Of a stretch of DNA of 14,366 nt, positions 7,222-14,366 are shown one piece after another. Where the stretch lies: the NCBI GenBank assembly GCA_005800405.1, contig SYFN01000182.1, forward strand, positions 1-14,366, written 5' to 3'. The notes under the pieces were generated by a model that was not told the origin of the DNA, searched no databases, and saw only the letters and a list, made by a program, of their open reading frames with translations. The translations under genes and the position numbers were made by a program. The number at the start of each line of letters is the position of its first letter. Position 1 is the stretch's first letter. The stretch is from Burkholderiales bacterium. GTDB taxonomy: Bacteria; Pseudomonadota; Gammaproteobacteria; Burkholderiales; Burkholderiaceae_D.

Positions 7222-7773
7222 TCAACGCAACTGAACCAACGCGATCGATGCGATAACGCCCATTGCGATCACGACACCATAGGGAATGACACCCCGCGAT
7301 GTCAGATAGACTTTTGGAAACGGGTCGCGCTGCGGGAGGTTCAGGCGATGCCAAAGTAGGGATCTGATGCGGGCCCGTACCAGTGCACCCGTTGTGGTGC
7401 GGTTGAGCAACAGGATTACGGACCACACACCACCGATAAAAAAACTTGTCAGCACAATGTCGATGACAGCCGCGGGCCCCGCGAACAATCCCAAGGTCGC
7501 CATCAGCTTCACATCTCCAGCCGCCATGCCACCCGCCCAATAGAAGGGCCAGATCAGCGCAAGTCCCACAAGATCACCTGCAAGTGAATGAGCAAGTCCT
7601 GGGCTACCCGGCGCAAACGTTGCCAGCATCAGTGCGGCCGCACAGTCAGCTGCCAGCAAACGATTGGGTATGCGCCATTGAAACCAGTCATGCCAAGCTG
7701 CAAGGATTGCGACCACCAGTAGCCCGGCAATGGCATACGGCACAAGCGAGGCATCGGTAAAGGAAGGCATCAT
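7222..7773 (-). CDS. cpaA/tadV: Flp prepilin peptidase CpaA/TadV (A24 aspartic protease family)
   Basis: Inner-membrane aspartic protease that removes the leader from Flp pilin and from TadE/F pseudopilins. The protein is about 183 residues with several membrane segments. From ATG 7773 the catalytic aspartates expected for A24 peptidases are visible: Asp29 in AAWHDWFQWRIPN and Asp87 in MAAGDVKLMATLG, where GDVKL corresponds to the family GxGD box. Two adjacent ATGs (7773, 7770) follow AGGG with short spacing and are preferred over ATG 7815, which has no ribosome binding site. The stop is TGA, 57 bases before cpaB. It lacks the methyltransferase domain of PilD, as is usual for TadV. The frame is intact. 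Confidence 0.88.
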   Translation of the reverse strand: MMPSFTDASLVPYAIAGLLVVAILAAWHDWFQWRIPNRLLAADCAAALMLATFAPGSPGLAHSLAGDLVGLALIWPFYWAGGMAAGDVKLMATLGLFAGPAAVIDIVLTSFFIGGVWSVILLLNRTTTGALVRARIRSLLWHRLNLPQRDPFPKVYLTSRGVIPYGVVIAMGVIASIALVQLR

Positions 7774-7846
7774 GGGGCGCCCTGTGTGGATTCGATTTAT
7801 GACCTGCCGCATCACAGGCAGCAGGAAAGAAAAGTGCGTCGGAAGA

Positions 7847-7866
7847 AGGCAGGTTGTGACCTGCCT
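7847..7866 (-). terminator. Perfect hairpin between flp and cpaA, possible attenuator
   Basis: AGGCAGGT and ACCTGCCT form a perfect 8-bp stem with a 4-base loop, about 30 bases past the flp stop. The following minus-strand bases are pyrimidine-rich (TCTTCC, later CTTTTC) but not a clean T-tract. It may partly terminate or stabilise the flp message so that pilin exceeds the assembly proteins (an inference from position). Confidence 0.45.
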
Positions 7867-7898
7867 GTTCCGCGCAGCGTGATATCAGCCGAACGTTT

Positions 7899-8081
7899 TT
7901 AAGCTGGCACTTTTATTTGGTCTCTGACGTATTCAAATACCGTGTTGAGTTTTGTCCCTATGCCACCGACGGCTACGGCAATAACGGCTGCGATCAGTGC
8001 GGCCAACAAACCGTATTCAAGTGCTGCTGCGCCGCCTTCATCCGCGAAAAAGGCTTTGGTCTTATTGATGAGGAATTGCAT
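7899..8081 (-). CDS. flp: Flp/Fap-type major pilin
   Basis: A 60-residue precursor of the type IVb pilus subunit. A short leader (MQFLINKTKAFFADEGG) is followed by AAALEYGLLAALIAAVIAVA. Cleavage is expected after Gly17, leaving Glu22 at +5 and Tyr23 at +6, the Flp signature. The mature part is about 43 residues with one helix and a short C-terminal tail (FEYVRDQIKVPA). ATG 8081 is chosen because GGAGAG precedes it by 5 bases; a longer reading from 8141 has neither signal nor homology. It is the first gene of the locus and appears intact. The stop is TAA. Confidence 0.93.
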   Translation of the reverse strand: MQFLINKTKAFFADEGGAAALEYGLLAALIAAVIAVAVGGIGTKLNTVFEYVRDQIKVPA

Positions 8082-8086
8082 GAGAT

Positions 8087-8092
8087 CTCTCC
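8087..8092 (-). promoter_or_regulatory. Ribosome binding site of flp
   Basis: GGAGAG on the minus strand, 5 bases before ATG 8081. It selects the short Flp reading over the in-frame upstream ATG at 8141. Confidence 0.6.
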
Positions 8093-8172
8093 AAAATAAA
8101 AAAAGTGAACCGTTAAGTTGAGCCGGGAATTCGATCCCCATCGACTCCGAGGTAAATCGCCGCCCAGCCTTC

Positions 8173-8195
8173 TGACAAATGTTGTAAATTTGTCA
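8173..8195. promoter_or_regulatory. Perfect 8-bp inverted repeat, candidate operator
   Basis: TGACAAAT and ATTTGTCA are separated by 7 bases. The centre is about 100 bases before the flp start and about 225 before copA. Symmetry and position suit a dimeric regulator site for the flp promoter, but no known consensus was identified. Confidence 0.4.
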
Positions 8196-8410
8196 TTGGC
8201 TGCAGTGTACGTAGCTTCCTAAACTGAGTGATATAGTGCAAATGTACTAAGTTAAGTATCTTTTTATTAACAAATTTTACCCTCAGCCCTAAGACATGGC
8301 TGGCAAGACCGAGCCCCAAACCGCACAAAATTTGATTTATTGCCATCTTTCGACACCTGTCCAACGAAATTGCGCGCGACAATCGGCGCTTGCTCAACCG
8401 GGGCTGACTG

Positions 8411-10801
8411 ATGAAATCCACCGAATTACGCCGTCCGCAAAAATCTTCGACGGAACCACAAATACGTGAGGTGCAGCGTCGCACTGCCACATCCGCGCCT
8501 GACAGCGCCTCCGAAGACAAGCCCTACATTGATCCGGTGTGCGGGATGAAAGCCGCTGCCAATCCGGACAAGTGCACGATACATGCGGGTCAGACCTACT
8601 ACTTCTGCAGCACCGGCTGCGTAAGCAAATTCAAAGCCGATCCGATGCGCTATCTGTCACCCGGGCGAGAAAACGAACCCACAGGCCCCGCCGATGCGAT
8701 TTACACCTGCCCGATGGATCCGGAGATCAAGCAAGTTGGGCCCGGCAGCTGTCCTATCTGCGGCATGGCGCTCGAGCCTATGCAGGCCACGATGGAAGAA
8801 GACACCACTGAGCTCGACGACATGACACGCCGCTTCTGGTTCAGTCTTGCGTTGTCGCTGCCACTGCTGTTCTTGAGCATGGTTGAGTTGATCGGCATCG
8901 ATAGCGCCGCACTGCTCGGTCACGCCGTGCATGCATGGCTGCAAGGTCTGCTCGCAACCCCCGTCGTGTTCTGGTTTGGCTGGCCATTTCTCGAGCGCGG
9001 CGCGCGCTCATTCAAGAGCGGTCATCTGAACATGTTCAGTCTGATTGCGATGGGTGTCATGGCGGCTTGGCTGTTCAGTGCAATCGGACTGCTCTTTCCT
9101 CAGACACTGCCCGATGCCTTTCGAATGCATGGCATGGCGCCGCTGTATTTCGAAGCAGCGGCTGTCATCGTCACGATGGTATTGCTGGGCCAGATACTGG
9201 AGTTACACGCGCGATCGAGAACGAACGCCGCAGTGAAATCACTGCTCGGATTGGCGCCCGCAACGGCGGTCAACATTGCCGTTGACGGCAGCGAGCGCGA
9301 AGTGTCGCTGGATCAGGTACAGATCGGTGATCTGCTGCGCGTTCGGCCCGGCAGCAACATACCTGTGGATGGCCTTGTCACCGAAGGAGAGTCTACGGTG
9401 GATGAATCCATGCTGACGGGTGAATCCATGCCAGTTCAAAAACGCGCCGGCAGCAAAGTAGTGGCGGGCTCGGTCAACCAAAACGGTGCTTTCGTGATCC
9501 GCGCTGAAAAAATTGGTGCGGATACCTTGCTCTCGCAAATTGTGCAATTGGTGAATCAGGCGGGACGCTCGCGCGCACCGATACAAAAGTTGGCCGATCG
9601 TGTGTCCGGATGGTTTGTACCTGCCGTTATCGCCGCTGCCGTACTGTCTTTCACCGTGTGGGCGATCGCGGGACCCGCACCGGGATTGGCAAACGGACTG
9701 GTGGCAGCCGTATCGGTACTGATCATGGCATGTCCCTGCGCGCTGGGACTGGCGACTCCCATATCGATCATGGTGGGTATCGGTCGTGGTGCGCGTGAGG
9801 GTGTGCTGATCAAGGATGCCGAAGCACTGGAGCTGATGGAAAAAGTCGATTCGCTCATCGTCGACAAGACAGGAACGCTGACCGAAGGTGCGCCGAAGGT
9901 ACAGCAAATCGTCGCCAGCGCAGGTTTTGCACGCGCCGATGTGCTGGTGCTGGCAGCGGCGCTGGAAAACATGAGCGAGCATCCGCTTGCCCACGCCATC
10001 CTTGCACATCTCAAAGCACAGAGCCTGCCTGTCTTGCCCGTGACTGGTTTCAGCGCCATCACCGGCAAAGGTGTGCGTGGCAACATTGATGGCAACACGA
10101 TATGGCTCGGCAATGCACTTCTGATGAAGGAGGCCGACGTCGATATCACGCCACTCGCACAGAAAGCCGATGAATTACGCGCAATGGGGCATACGGTGAT
10201 GTTTGTCGCAGTGGAGCGGAAATTTGCCGGTATGATCAGCGTGGCCGACACCATTAAACCAGAAACCCGCGAAGCGATACGTCAGCTTCATGCAGAAGGC
10301 GTAAAGATTGTGATGCTGACCGGCGATAATGCAATGACCGCCCGCGCTGTCGCTGCAGAACTTAGCATCGATACCGTCCATGCAGAAGTGCTGCCTGGAG
10401 ATAAATTCCTTCATGTACAGACACTGCAGCAACAAGGAAACATCGTTGCGATGGCCGGTGACGGTATCAATGATACGCCCGCGTTGGCAGAAGCCAGTGT
10501 GGGCATTGCAATGGGTACCGGCACTGACATCGCGATGAACAGCGCGCGCATCGTGCTGGTCAAAGGGGATTTGCGCGGCATCGTCAAGGCAAGGCAATTG
10601 TCACGCGCGACCATGCGCAATATTCGCCAGAATCTCTTTTTTGCGTTCGTTTACAACTTCGTAGGTGTACCGATAGCCGCAGGTATCTTGTACCCTTGGT
10701 TGGGTCTGCTACTCTCGCCGATGATCGCCAGTGCGGCAATGAGCTTGTCGTCGGTATCAGTCATCGCCAATGCACTGCGCTTGCGACGCACCACACTTTA
10801 A
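8411..10801 (+). CDS. copA: Copper-transporting P1B-type ATPase with N-terminal YHS and heavy-metal-binding domains
   Basis: A 796-residue inner-membrane pump expected to export Cu+ (or Ag+) with ATP. Residues about 38-83 form a YHS domain ([14 protein letters not shown]). Residues about 98-123 form a heavy-metal-binding domain ([17 protein letters not shown]). There is no classical HMA GMxCxxC domain. The pump core follows: TGES at 336-339, CPC at 441-443, DKTGT at 485-489, SEHP at 522-525 and GDGIND at 683-688. The TM7 YN pair is at 748-749 and TM8 MSLSS at 777-781. CPC, YN and MxxSS together are the signature of Cu+-type P1B-1 ATPases. ATG 8411 lies after a weak GGGG and the protein from there begins with a polar tail. 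thpR follows 6 bases later. No copper regulator or chaperone gene is adjacent, so regulation is not visible. The metal is inferred from motifs; silver cannot be excluded. Confidence 0.92.
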   Translation: MKSTELRRPQKSSTEPQIREVQRRTATSAPDSASEDKPYIDPVCGMKAAANPDKCTIHAGQTYYFCSTGCVSKFKADPMRYLSPGRENEPTGPADAIYTCPMDPEIKQVGPGSCPICGMALEPMQATMEEDTTELDDMTRRFWFSLALSLPLLFLSMVELIGIDSAALLGHAVHAWLQGLLATPVVFWFGWPFLERGARSFKSGHLNMFSLIAMGVMAAWLFSAIGLLFPQTLPDAFRMHGMAPLYFEAAAVIVTMVLLGQILELHARSRTNAAVKSLLGLAPATAVNIAVDGSEREVSLDQVQIGDLLRVRPGSNIPVDGLVTEGESTVDESMLTGESMPVQKRAGSKVVAGSVNQNGAFVIRAEKIGADTLLSQIVQLVNQAGRSRAPIQKLADRVSGWFVPAVIAAAVLSFTVWAIAGPAPGLANGLVAAVSVLIMACPCALGLATPISIMVGIGRGAREGVLIKDAEALELMEKVDSLIVDKTGTLTEGAPKVQQIVASAGFARADVLVLAAALENMSEHPLAHAILAHLKAQSLPVLPVTGFSAITGKGVRGNIDGNTIWLGNALLMKEADVDITPLAQKADELRAMGHTVMFVAVERKFAGMISVADTIKPETREAIRQLHAEGVKIVMLTGDNAMTARAVAAELSIDTVHAEVLPGDKFLHVQTLQQQGNIVAMAGDGINDTPALAEASVGIAMGTGTDIAMNSARIVLVKGDLRGIVKARQLSRATMRNIRQNLFFAFVYNFVGVPIAAGILYPWLGLLLSPMIASAAMSLSSVSVIANALRLRRTTL

Positions 10802-10807
10802 ACAGAG

Positions 10808-11329
10808 ATGCCATCGTCCACCGACTCGCTGAGATTATTTTATGCGTTGTGGCCCGATGATGATATTCGCAGCCAGCTGGTTGCACTGCAGTCGAAGGTC
10901 AACGGTAGAAAAGTCGTACCTGAAAATCTACATATGACCCTTGCGTTTCTGGGTCAGCAATCACGCGACATGCTGCCAGCACTGCATCAGGCGATCGATG
11001 AGTTGCCGTTTAATACAATCAGCTTGGAAATTGATCGTTTTGGCTATTTTCAGAAGCCACAGGTCGCCTGGGCCGGGCCATCCAGCGCACCGCAAGCTTT
11101 GCTTGATTTGCAGCACACCTTGATGGAGAAGCTGGCAGACTTCCGTGTGCCACTGAAGGCCACGGCGGGATTCAAGCCCCACGTGACGCTGGCGCGCGAT
11201 GCAACAGCACCAACCGTGACAGATGCGCCCTCCATCATCTGGCATGTGAGACGTATCGCATTAATTGCCTCAATATCCACACTGAGCGGCGTGTCTTATA
11301 TTCTGCTGAGAGAGCGACTCGCAAAATAA
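10808..11329 (+). CDS. thpR: RNA 2',3'-cyclic phosphodiesterase (LigT/2H family)
   Basis: A 173-residue soluble 2H phosphoesterase, close to the usual ~175 for ThpR/LigT. The two catalytic HxTx motifs are HMTL at 42-45 (after VPENL) and HVTL at 125-128 (after GFKP). The family opens 2',3'-cyclic phosphates on RNA and can join or cleave 2'-5' tRNA-half linkages in vitro; its role in the cell is not settled. ATG 10808 lies 6 bases past the copA stop with only a weak ACAGAG before it, so it is probably co-transcribed with copA. The link looks positional and not functional. The stop is TAA. Confidence 0.9.
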   Translation: MPSSTDSLRLFYALWPDDDIRSQLVALQSKVNGRKVVPENLHMTLAFLGQQSRDMLPALHQAIDELPFNTISLEIDRFGYFQKPQVAWAGPSSAPQALLDLQHTLMEKLADFRVPLKATAGFKPHVTLARDATAPTVTDAPSIIWHVRRIALIASISTLSGVSYILLRERLAK

Positions 11330-11401
11330 GAAGCCTCAAAAAAAAGTCGTCAGCGTCGGTGCACCGCCTTGCCAGCGGCTTTTCGTCAGCGCCTCTGAGT
11401 C
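11330..11401. other. Convergent intergenic region between thpR and tcdA
   Basis: 72 bases separate two converging stops. They contain an A-rich tract, two copies of CGTCAGCG (about 11348-11355 and 11384-11391) and a short CGGTGCACCG palindrome. A shared bidirectional terminator would be expected, but no hairpin with a clean T-run is evident. Confidence 0.4.
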
Positions 11402-12211
11402 TCAGCCAGCTTTCTCGGCCAACTTACGTAATACAAATCCTGCAGCGACAAAACCAAAGCTCGCAGTCACGACGACTGCCGAGCCATATCCCGTACAATT
11501 GAGTCCGGTAAGACCAGGCGTATCCTCATCCGTGACGCATACTTCAGGATGATGCAGCGGCTCGGTGGAATACACAGCATCAATACCGAATTTGTTTTTA
11601 GTCCCGCGCGGGAAGCCATAATGCGCGCGCAAACGCTTGCGTACGCGCGCTAGCAGCGGCTCTTGCTCGGTGCGCGATAAATCGACAATCGCGATACGCG
11701 TGGGATCAATCTGCCCCCCTGCACTGCCTACCGTGACCAAGGGTATCTGATGCGCGCGACAGTGCACTACCAAAGCGGTCTTGGCACGCGCATTATCGAT
11801 CGCATCAATCACATAATCAAAACAACCCGGCGTAATAAGGCGGGTCAGATTGTCTTCAGTGACGAAGTCTTCGATCTCGTTGACTCGACACAATGGATTT
11901 ATCTGCGCGATACGCTCGGCAAGTGCGCCAACCTTGGCTTTGCCCATAGTATCGGTAAGCGCATGAATCTGACGATTCACATTCGATTCCGCGAGATGGT
12001 CCAGATCAATCAGCGTGATCTGCCCGATTGCACTACGCGCCAGTGCCTCCACCGCCCAGGAGCCGACCCCGCCCACACCGATGACGCAGACGTGGGCATT
12101 GCGGAAAGCAGCCAGCGCGGCATCGCCGTACAAGCGCGCGATGCCGCCGAAGCGTCGCTCGAAATCAACATCGGCAGTATTTGCAGCAGCGAGAGGAATA
12201 ACATGGGCCAT
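11402..12211 (-). CDS. tcdA: tRNA threonylcarbamoyladenosine dehydratase
   Basis: A 269-residue E1-like enzyme (formerly CsdL/YgdL), matching the usual ~270 length. It uses ATP to cyclise t6A37 to ct6A37 in ANN-decoding tRNAs. It shows ERRFGGIARLYG at 18-29, the nucleotide-binding glycine loop GVGGVGSW at 45-52, DLDHLAESNVNRQ at 69-81 and the middle segment DYVIDAIDNARAK. The C-terminal half has LNCTGYGSAVVVTASFG, then a hydrophobic end that may contact the membrane. ATG 12211 has no clear Shine-Dalgarno; a TTAAAAT element lies only a few bases upstream, so the message may be nearly leaderless. It converges with thpR and diverges from the MFS gene. The stop is TGA, showing that TGA is a normal stop here. 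Confidence 0.93.
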   Translation of the reverse strand: MAHVIPLAAANTADVDFERRFGGIARLYGDAALAAFRNAHVCVIGVGGVGSWAVEALARSAIGQITLIDLDHLAESNVNRQIHALTDTMGKAKVGALAERIAQINPLCRVNEIEDFVTEDNLTRLITPGCFDYVIDAIDNARAKTALVVHCRAHQIPLVTVGSAGGQIDPTRIAIVDLSRTEQEPLLARVRKRLRAHYGFPRGTKNKFGIDAVYSTEPLHHPEVCVTDEDTPGLTGLNCTGYGSAVVVTASFGFVAAGFVLRKLAEKAG

Positions 12212-12284
12212 ACCCGTATTTTAACGGACAGAGGAACCCACACTCCTTTAAACTAGAGTCCTCTGCTTCTGGCTCTATAACGCT

Positions 12285-13445
12285 GTGCGTCGTCCTTCTC
12301 CCCTGCTGATGCTGATCGCCGTTGCTGTCACTGCCCATGTGGCGCTGGCCGCAGCGCGCGTGACTACGGCGCTGTATGCACTCTCGCTGCATGCTTCCGA
12401 GTTCACCGTTGGCACATTGATTGCGCTATTTGCCTTCGTTCCGATGTTTCTCGCCGTGCCAATGGGGCGTGTAATTGATCGCATCGGTGTACGTCGTCCG
12501 CTGATGGCAGGCTGCGCACTTACTTCAGTGGGTGTGACGCTGGCGGCGACGGTGCCTGGTCTTGGTATTTTGTACGTCGCCGTCGTGCTGATCGGTACCG
12601 GTTTCATGGTGATTTTTATCGGCACTCAGCATGCAGTTGGCACGCTGTCGACGCCGGACGAGCGAGCCGCCAACTTCAGCCGTCTATCACTAGGGTTTTC
12701 CGTGTCAGCCTTCACGGGCCCGCTCATTGCAGGTTTTGCGATTGATCATGCACACTACTCGGTCGCCTATCTAATTTGCGGCGCATTTACGCTTATCGCT
12801 TTCATTCTGGCGGTAAGTGGCGCGCTTCGCGATCTGCCGCTGCACAGTTCGCCATCGAGTACCCGCAAAGGCAGTGCCTTTAAAATGCTGCTTGATCCCG
12901 AAATGCGGCGCATTTATATCGTCGGCATCGTACTCGCCGCCGCCTGGGATCTGTTTACCTTTGTCACCCCGATTCGCGGCTCACAGTTGGGTTTTTCAGC
13001 ATCGACTATCGGCATGATCCTGGCCACATTTTCAGTAGCCACGTTTATTGTGCGGCTGGCCATGCCACGCATCGTTCGGTATTTCAAGGAATGGCAAATT
13101 CTTACGGGGGCGCTATCGGCTGCAACCGCCTGTTATGTGTTGTTCCCATTCATGCAGCAACCGCTGACGATGGCGGCGACCGCCGCCGGACTGGGGCTTG
13201 CGCTCGGTACCGGCCAGCCCAATGTACTGGCGCTACTGCATCACAATGCACCGGCGGGCCGGGGCGCAGAAGCGATTGGCCTACGCGCCACCATCGGTAA
13301 TGCCAGCGCAGTCATGCTTCCGATCGCCTTTGGTGCTGCCGGAACAGCATTGGGCCAATTTGCCGTATTCTGGGGGCTAGGCGCAATCATTGCCTGCGGC
13401 GTGCCGCTGGCAGCGCGCAAGGCTTTCAAGCGCTTTGATTCGTAG
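12285..13445 (+). CDS. Major facilitator superfamily transporter
   Basis: A 386-residue, highly hydrophobic protein consistent with 12 membrane helices and a polar central loop (about 188-205, [11 protein letters not shown]). The MFS motif A is clear between helices 2 and 3: [11 protein letters not shown] at 61-71. The substrate cannot be told from the sequence; the drug/sugar-efflux type of MFS is possible. The GTG at 12285 is the longest start and lacks a ribosome binding site. An in-frame ATG at 12309 would trim eight residues and is an alternative. It is divergent from tcdA over a 73-base gap that must contain both promoters. The stop is TAG, 44 bases before pdxH. The frame is intact. Confidence 0.85.
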   Translation: MRRPSPLLMLIAVAVTAHVALAAARVTTALYALSLHASEFTVGTLIALFAFVPMFLAVPMGRVIDRIGVRRPLMAGCALTSVGVTLAATVPGLGILYVAVVLIGTGFMVIFIGTQHAVGTLSTPDERAANFSRLSLGFSVSAFTGPLIAGFAIDHAHYSVAYLICGAFTLIAFILAVSGALRDLPLHSSPSSTRKGSAFKMLLDPEMRRIYIVGIVLAAAWDLFTFVTPIRGSQLGFSASTIGMILATFSVATFIVRLAMPRIVRYFKEWQILTGALSAATACYVLFPFMQQPLTMAATAAGLGLALGTGQPNVLALLHHNAPAGRGAEAIGLRATIGNASAVMLPIAFGAAGTALGQFAVFWGLGAIIACGVPLAARKAFKRFDS

Positions 13446-13489
13446 GCGCTCATCGCGCATTCAATTCATCAACCCACACGTTCAATACT

Positions 13490-14125
13490 ATGTCTATCGC
13501 TGATCTTCGCCGCGACTACAGCCAGGCCACGCTCTCGGAACACGAGGTCGATCCTGATCCCATCATCCAGTTTGGTCACTGGTTTCAGGAGGCCTTGTCG
13601 GTAGAACTGCCCGAACCTAATGCGATGAGTCTGGCAACTGTCGGCGGCAACGGCAGACCATCAATGCGTATCGTTCTCCTCAAGGATTTTGATGCGCGTG
13701 GCTTTACCTGGTACACGAATTATCAAAGCCGCAAGGGGAAAAATCTGCTGCAGAATCCGTATGCAGCACTCACATTTCATTGGGTCGAGCTGGAGCGCCA
13801 GGTGCGCATCGAAGGCCGGGTGGAACGTGTTGATCCAGCCGAGACCGATGCCTATTTCCAGATGCGCCCCATCAAGAGCCGGCTGGGCGCGATCGCCTCA
13901 ATGCAAAGTGAACCGATCGACAGTCGCGAATCACTGGAGAAAAAATTTGATGAAGCCGGCGCAGAATTCGGCGACAACCCACCACGCCCCGCGCACTGGG
14001 GAGGCTATCGGCTCAAGCCTGACTGGATGGAATTCTGGCAAGGCAGACGCTCACGTCTGCATGATCGTGTGGTCTACACGCGCGGCGAGGACGGTCGCTG
14101 GCCCCGGCAGCGACTGCAGCCCTAA
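13490..14125 (+). CDS. pdxH: Pyridoxamine 5'-phosphate oxidase
   Basis: A 211-residue FMN enzyme that oxidises pyridoxamine or pyridoxine 5'-phosphate to pyridoxal 5'-phosphate in the cytosol, for vitamin B6 synthesis and salvage. It shows the family's landmarks: N-terminal [14 protein letters not shown] at 43-51, [13 protein letters not shown] at 60-72 (FMN phosphate contacts), YTNYQSRKG at 75-83, [15 protein letters not shown] at 98-112, [11 protein letters not shown] at 130-140, WGGYRLKP at 170-177 and the C-terminal substrate-binding RLHDR at 189-193. Length agrees with the E. coli enzyme (about 218). ATG 13490 has no obvious Shine-Dalgarno. It may be co-transcribed with the MFS gene upstream. 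The stop is TAA. No lesion was seen. Confidence 0.95.
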   Translation: MSIADLRRDYSQATLSEHEVDPDPIIQFGHWFQEALSVELPEPNAMSLATVGGNGRPSMRIVLLKDFDARGFTWYTNYQSRKGKNLLQNPYAALTFHWVELERQVRIEGRVERVDPAETDAYFQMRPIKSRLGAIASMQSEPIDSRESLEKKFDEAGAEFGDNPPRPAHWGGYRLKPDWMEFWQGRRSRLHDRVVYTRGEDGRWPRQRLQP

Positions 14126-14366
14126 ATCGAATCGTTAGCGCAGACCTTGCAGCCGGCCCACGCATCGAACAGCTGGACTGAGAACCTGTCTCGTCAGGTT
14201 GATGGCAAGGCGGCAGTACCGCAGGCGGTACAGACGTACTGACCCGCGTTAAATGTTGATCCAAAGTCTGTGAGAGTTTTTAGTCTAGCTTGACTTCATA
14301 GTAGATTCAATCTTTGCATCACCTCCTGTGGTGTTGGAATGGGTGGAAACAAGCTCAAGTGCAAGG
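14126..14366. other. Non-coding 3' end of the window with inverted repeats
   Basis: No gene was recognised in these 241 bases. They contain two perfect inverted repeats (14183-14200 and 14216-14231) and a stretch rich in T and A (14275-14312). On the minus strand a short reading at the right edge (about 14366-14303) contains AGGAGGTGATG and could be the last codons of a gene outside the window, but two frames are open and neither is recognisable. No transposase or attachment site was identified. Confidence 0.4.
14183..14231. repeat. Pair of short perfect inverted repeats downstream of pdxH
   Basis: The first is AACCTG, six bases, CAGGTT (14183-14200). The second is GTACCGC, two bases, GCGGTAC (14216-14231). 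They lie 58-106 bases past pdxH. Lacking T-tracts, they look more like an interspersed repeat or an element edge than a plain terminator. Confidence 0.45.

Larger units (their letters stand above)
8082..8410. promoter_or_regulatory. Divergent AT-rich intergenic region between flp and copA
   Basis: This gap of about 330 bases between two divergent genes must hold the promoters of the pilus operon and of the copper ATPase gene. The middle (about 8170-8275) is noticeably AT-rich. It contains a perfect inverted repeat (8173-8195). No convincing -35/-10 pair, sigma-54 site or CueR-type operator was recognised. A 135-codon minus-strand open frame (8113-8520) crosses it and the start of copA, but it resembles nothing and is not called. 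Confidence 0.5.

Noticed and set aside
1..8081. TGA read as Trp (altered genetic code) to explain the stops
   Set aside because: TGA is the natural terminator of tcdA, cpaA, cpaE and others here, and one of the four internal stops is TAG.
8113..8520. 135-codon minus-strand open frame over the flp-copA gap
   Set aside because: It overlaps the 5' end of copA antisense, has no ribosome binding site at its start and shows no recognisable family or domain.
9239..10009. 256-codon minus-strand open frame inside copA
   Set aside because: Antisense shadow of a well-defined P-type ATPase; the composition (His, Arg and Gln rich) is typical of reversed coding sequence.
11348..11391. Possible bidirectional terminator between thpR and tcdA
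   Set aside because: Only short imperfect pairing and no adjacent T-run; the two CGTCAGCG copies are direct, not inverted.
14303..14366. A gene end on the minus strand at the right edge
   Set aside because: Two frames are open over a few codons and neither shows a recognisable motif; too short to call.

Overview
The window looks like part of a betaproteobacterial (Burkholderiales-like) chromosome. This is inferred from the order and residue style of the Flp/Tad pilus genes and from ordinary proteobacterial housekeeping genes; no marker gene fixes the genus.

Positions 1 to about 8080, all on the minus strand, carry a Tad (tight adherence, Flp type IVb pilus) locus read from right to left: flp pilin, prepilin peptidase cpaA/tadV, cpaB/rcpC, secretin cpaC/rcpA, a small lipoprotein, tadG, two TadE-type pseudopilins, cpaE/tadZ, and the assembly ATPase cpaF/tadA, which runs off the left edge. 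The genes are tightly packed, with GTGA and TAATG overlaps and gaps of 4 to 125 bases, so they are probably one operon whose promoter lies in the AT-rich gap at 8082-8410. Its products would normally make, process, thread through the outer membrane and power an adhesive pilus.

The main observation is that this locus appears broken. Four genes (tadA, tadG, cpaC, cpaB) each contain one in-frame stop codon, and the family-like reading resumes in the same frame straight after it. The secretin also seems to have lost an internal block and carries Leu at a conserved Pro position. One TadE-type pseudopilin has Asp instead of Gly before its processing site. The 5' end of tadA looks frameshifted. The pilin, prepilin peptidase, lipoprotein, one TadE and CpaE look intact. 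TGA is a normal stop elsewhere in the window, so this looks like point-mutation decay of a pilus operon and not a changed genetic code.

Positions 8411-14125 hold intact genes. A Cu+-type P1B ATPase with N-terminal YHS and metal-binding domains is followed 6 bases later by the RNA 2',3'-cyclic phosphodiesterase thpR. Convergent to them is tcdA (tRNA t6A dehydratase) on the minus strand. Divergent from tcdA is an MFS transporter, followed by pdxH (pyridoxamine 5'-phosphate oxidase). The last 240 bases are non-coding as far as can be told and contain two perfect inverted repeats. No tRNA, rRNA, CRISPR array, integrase or transposase was recognised.
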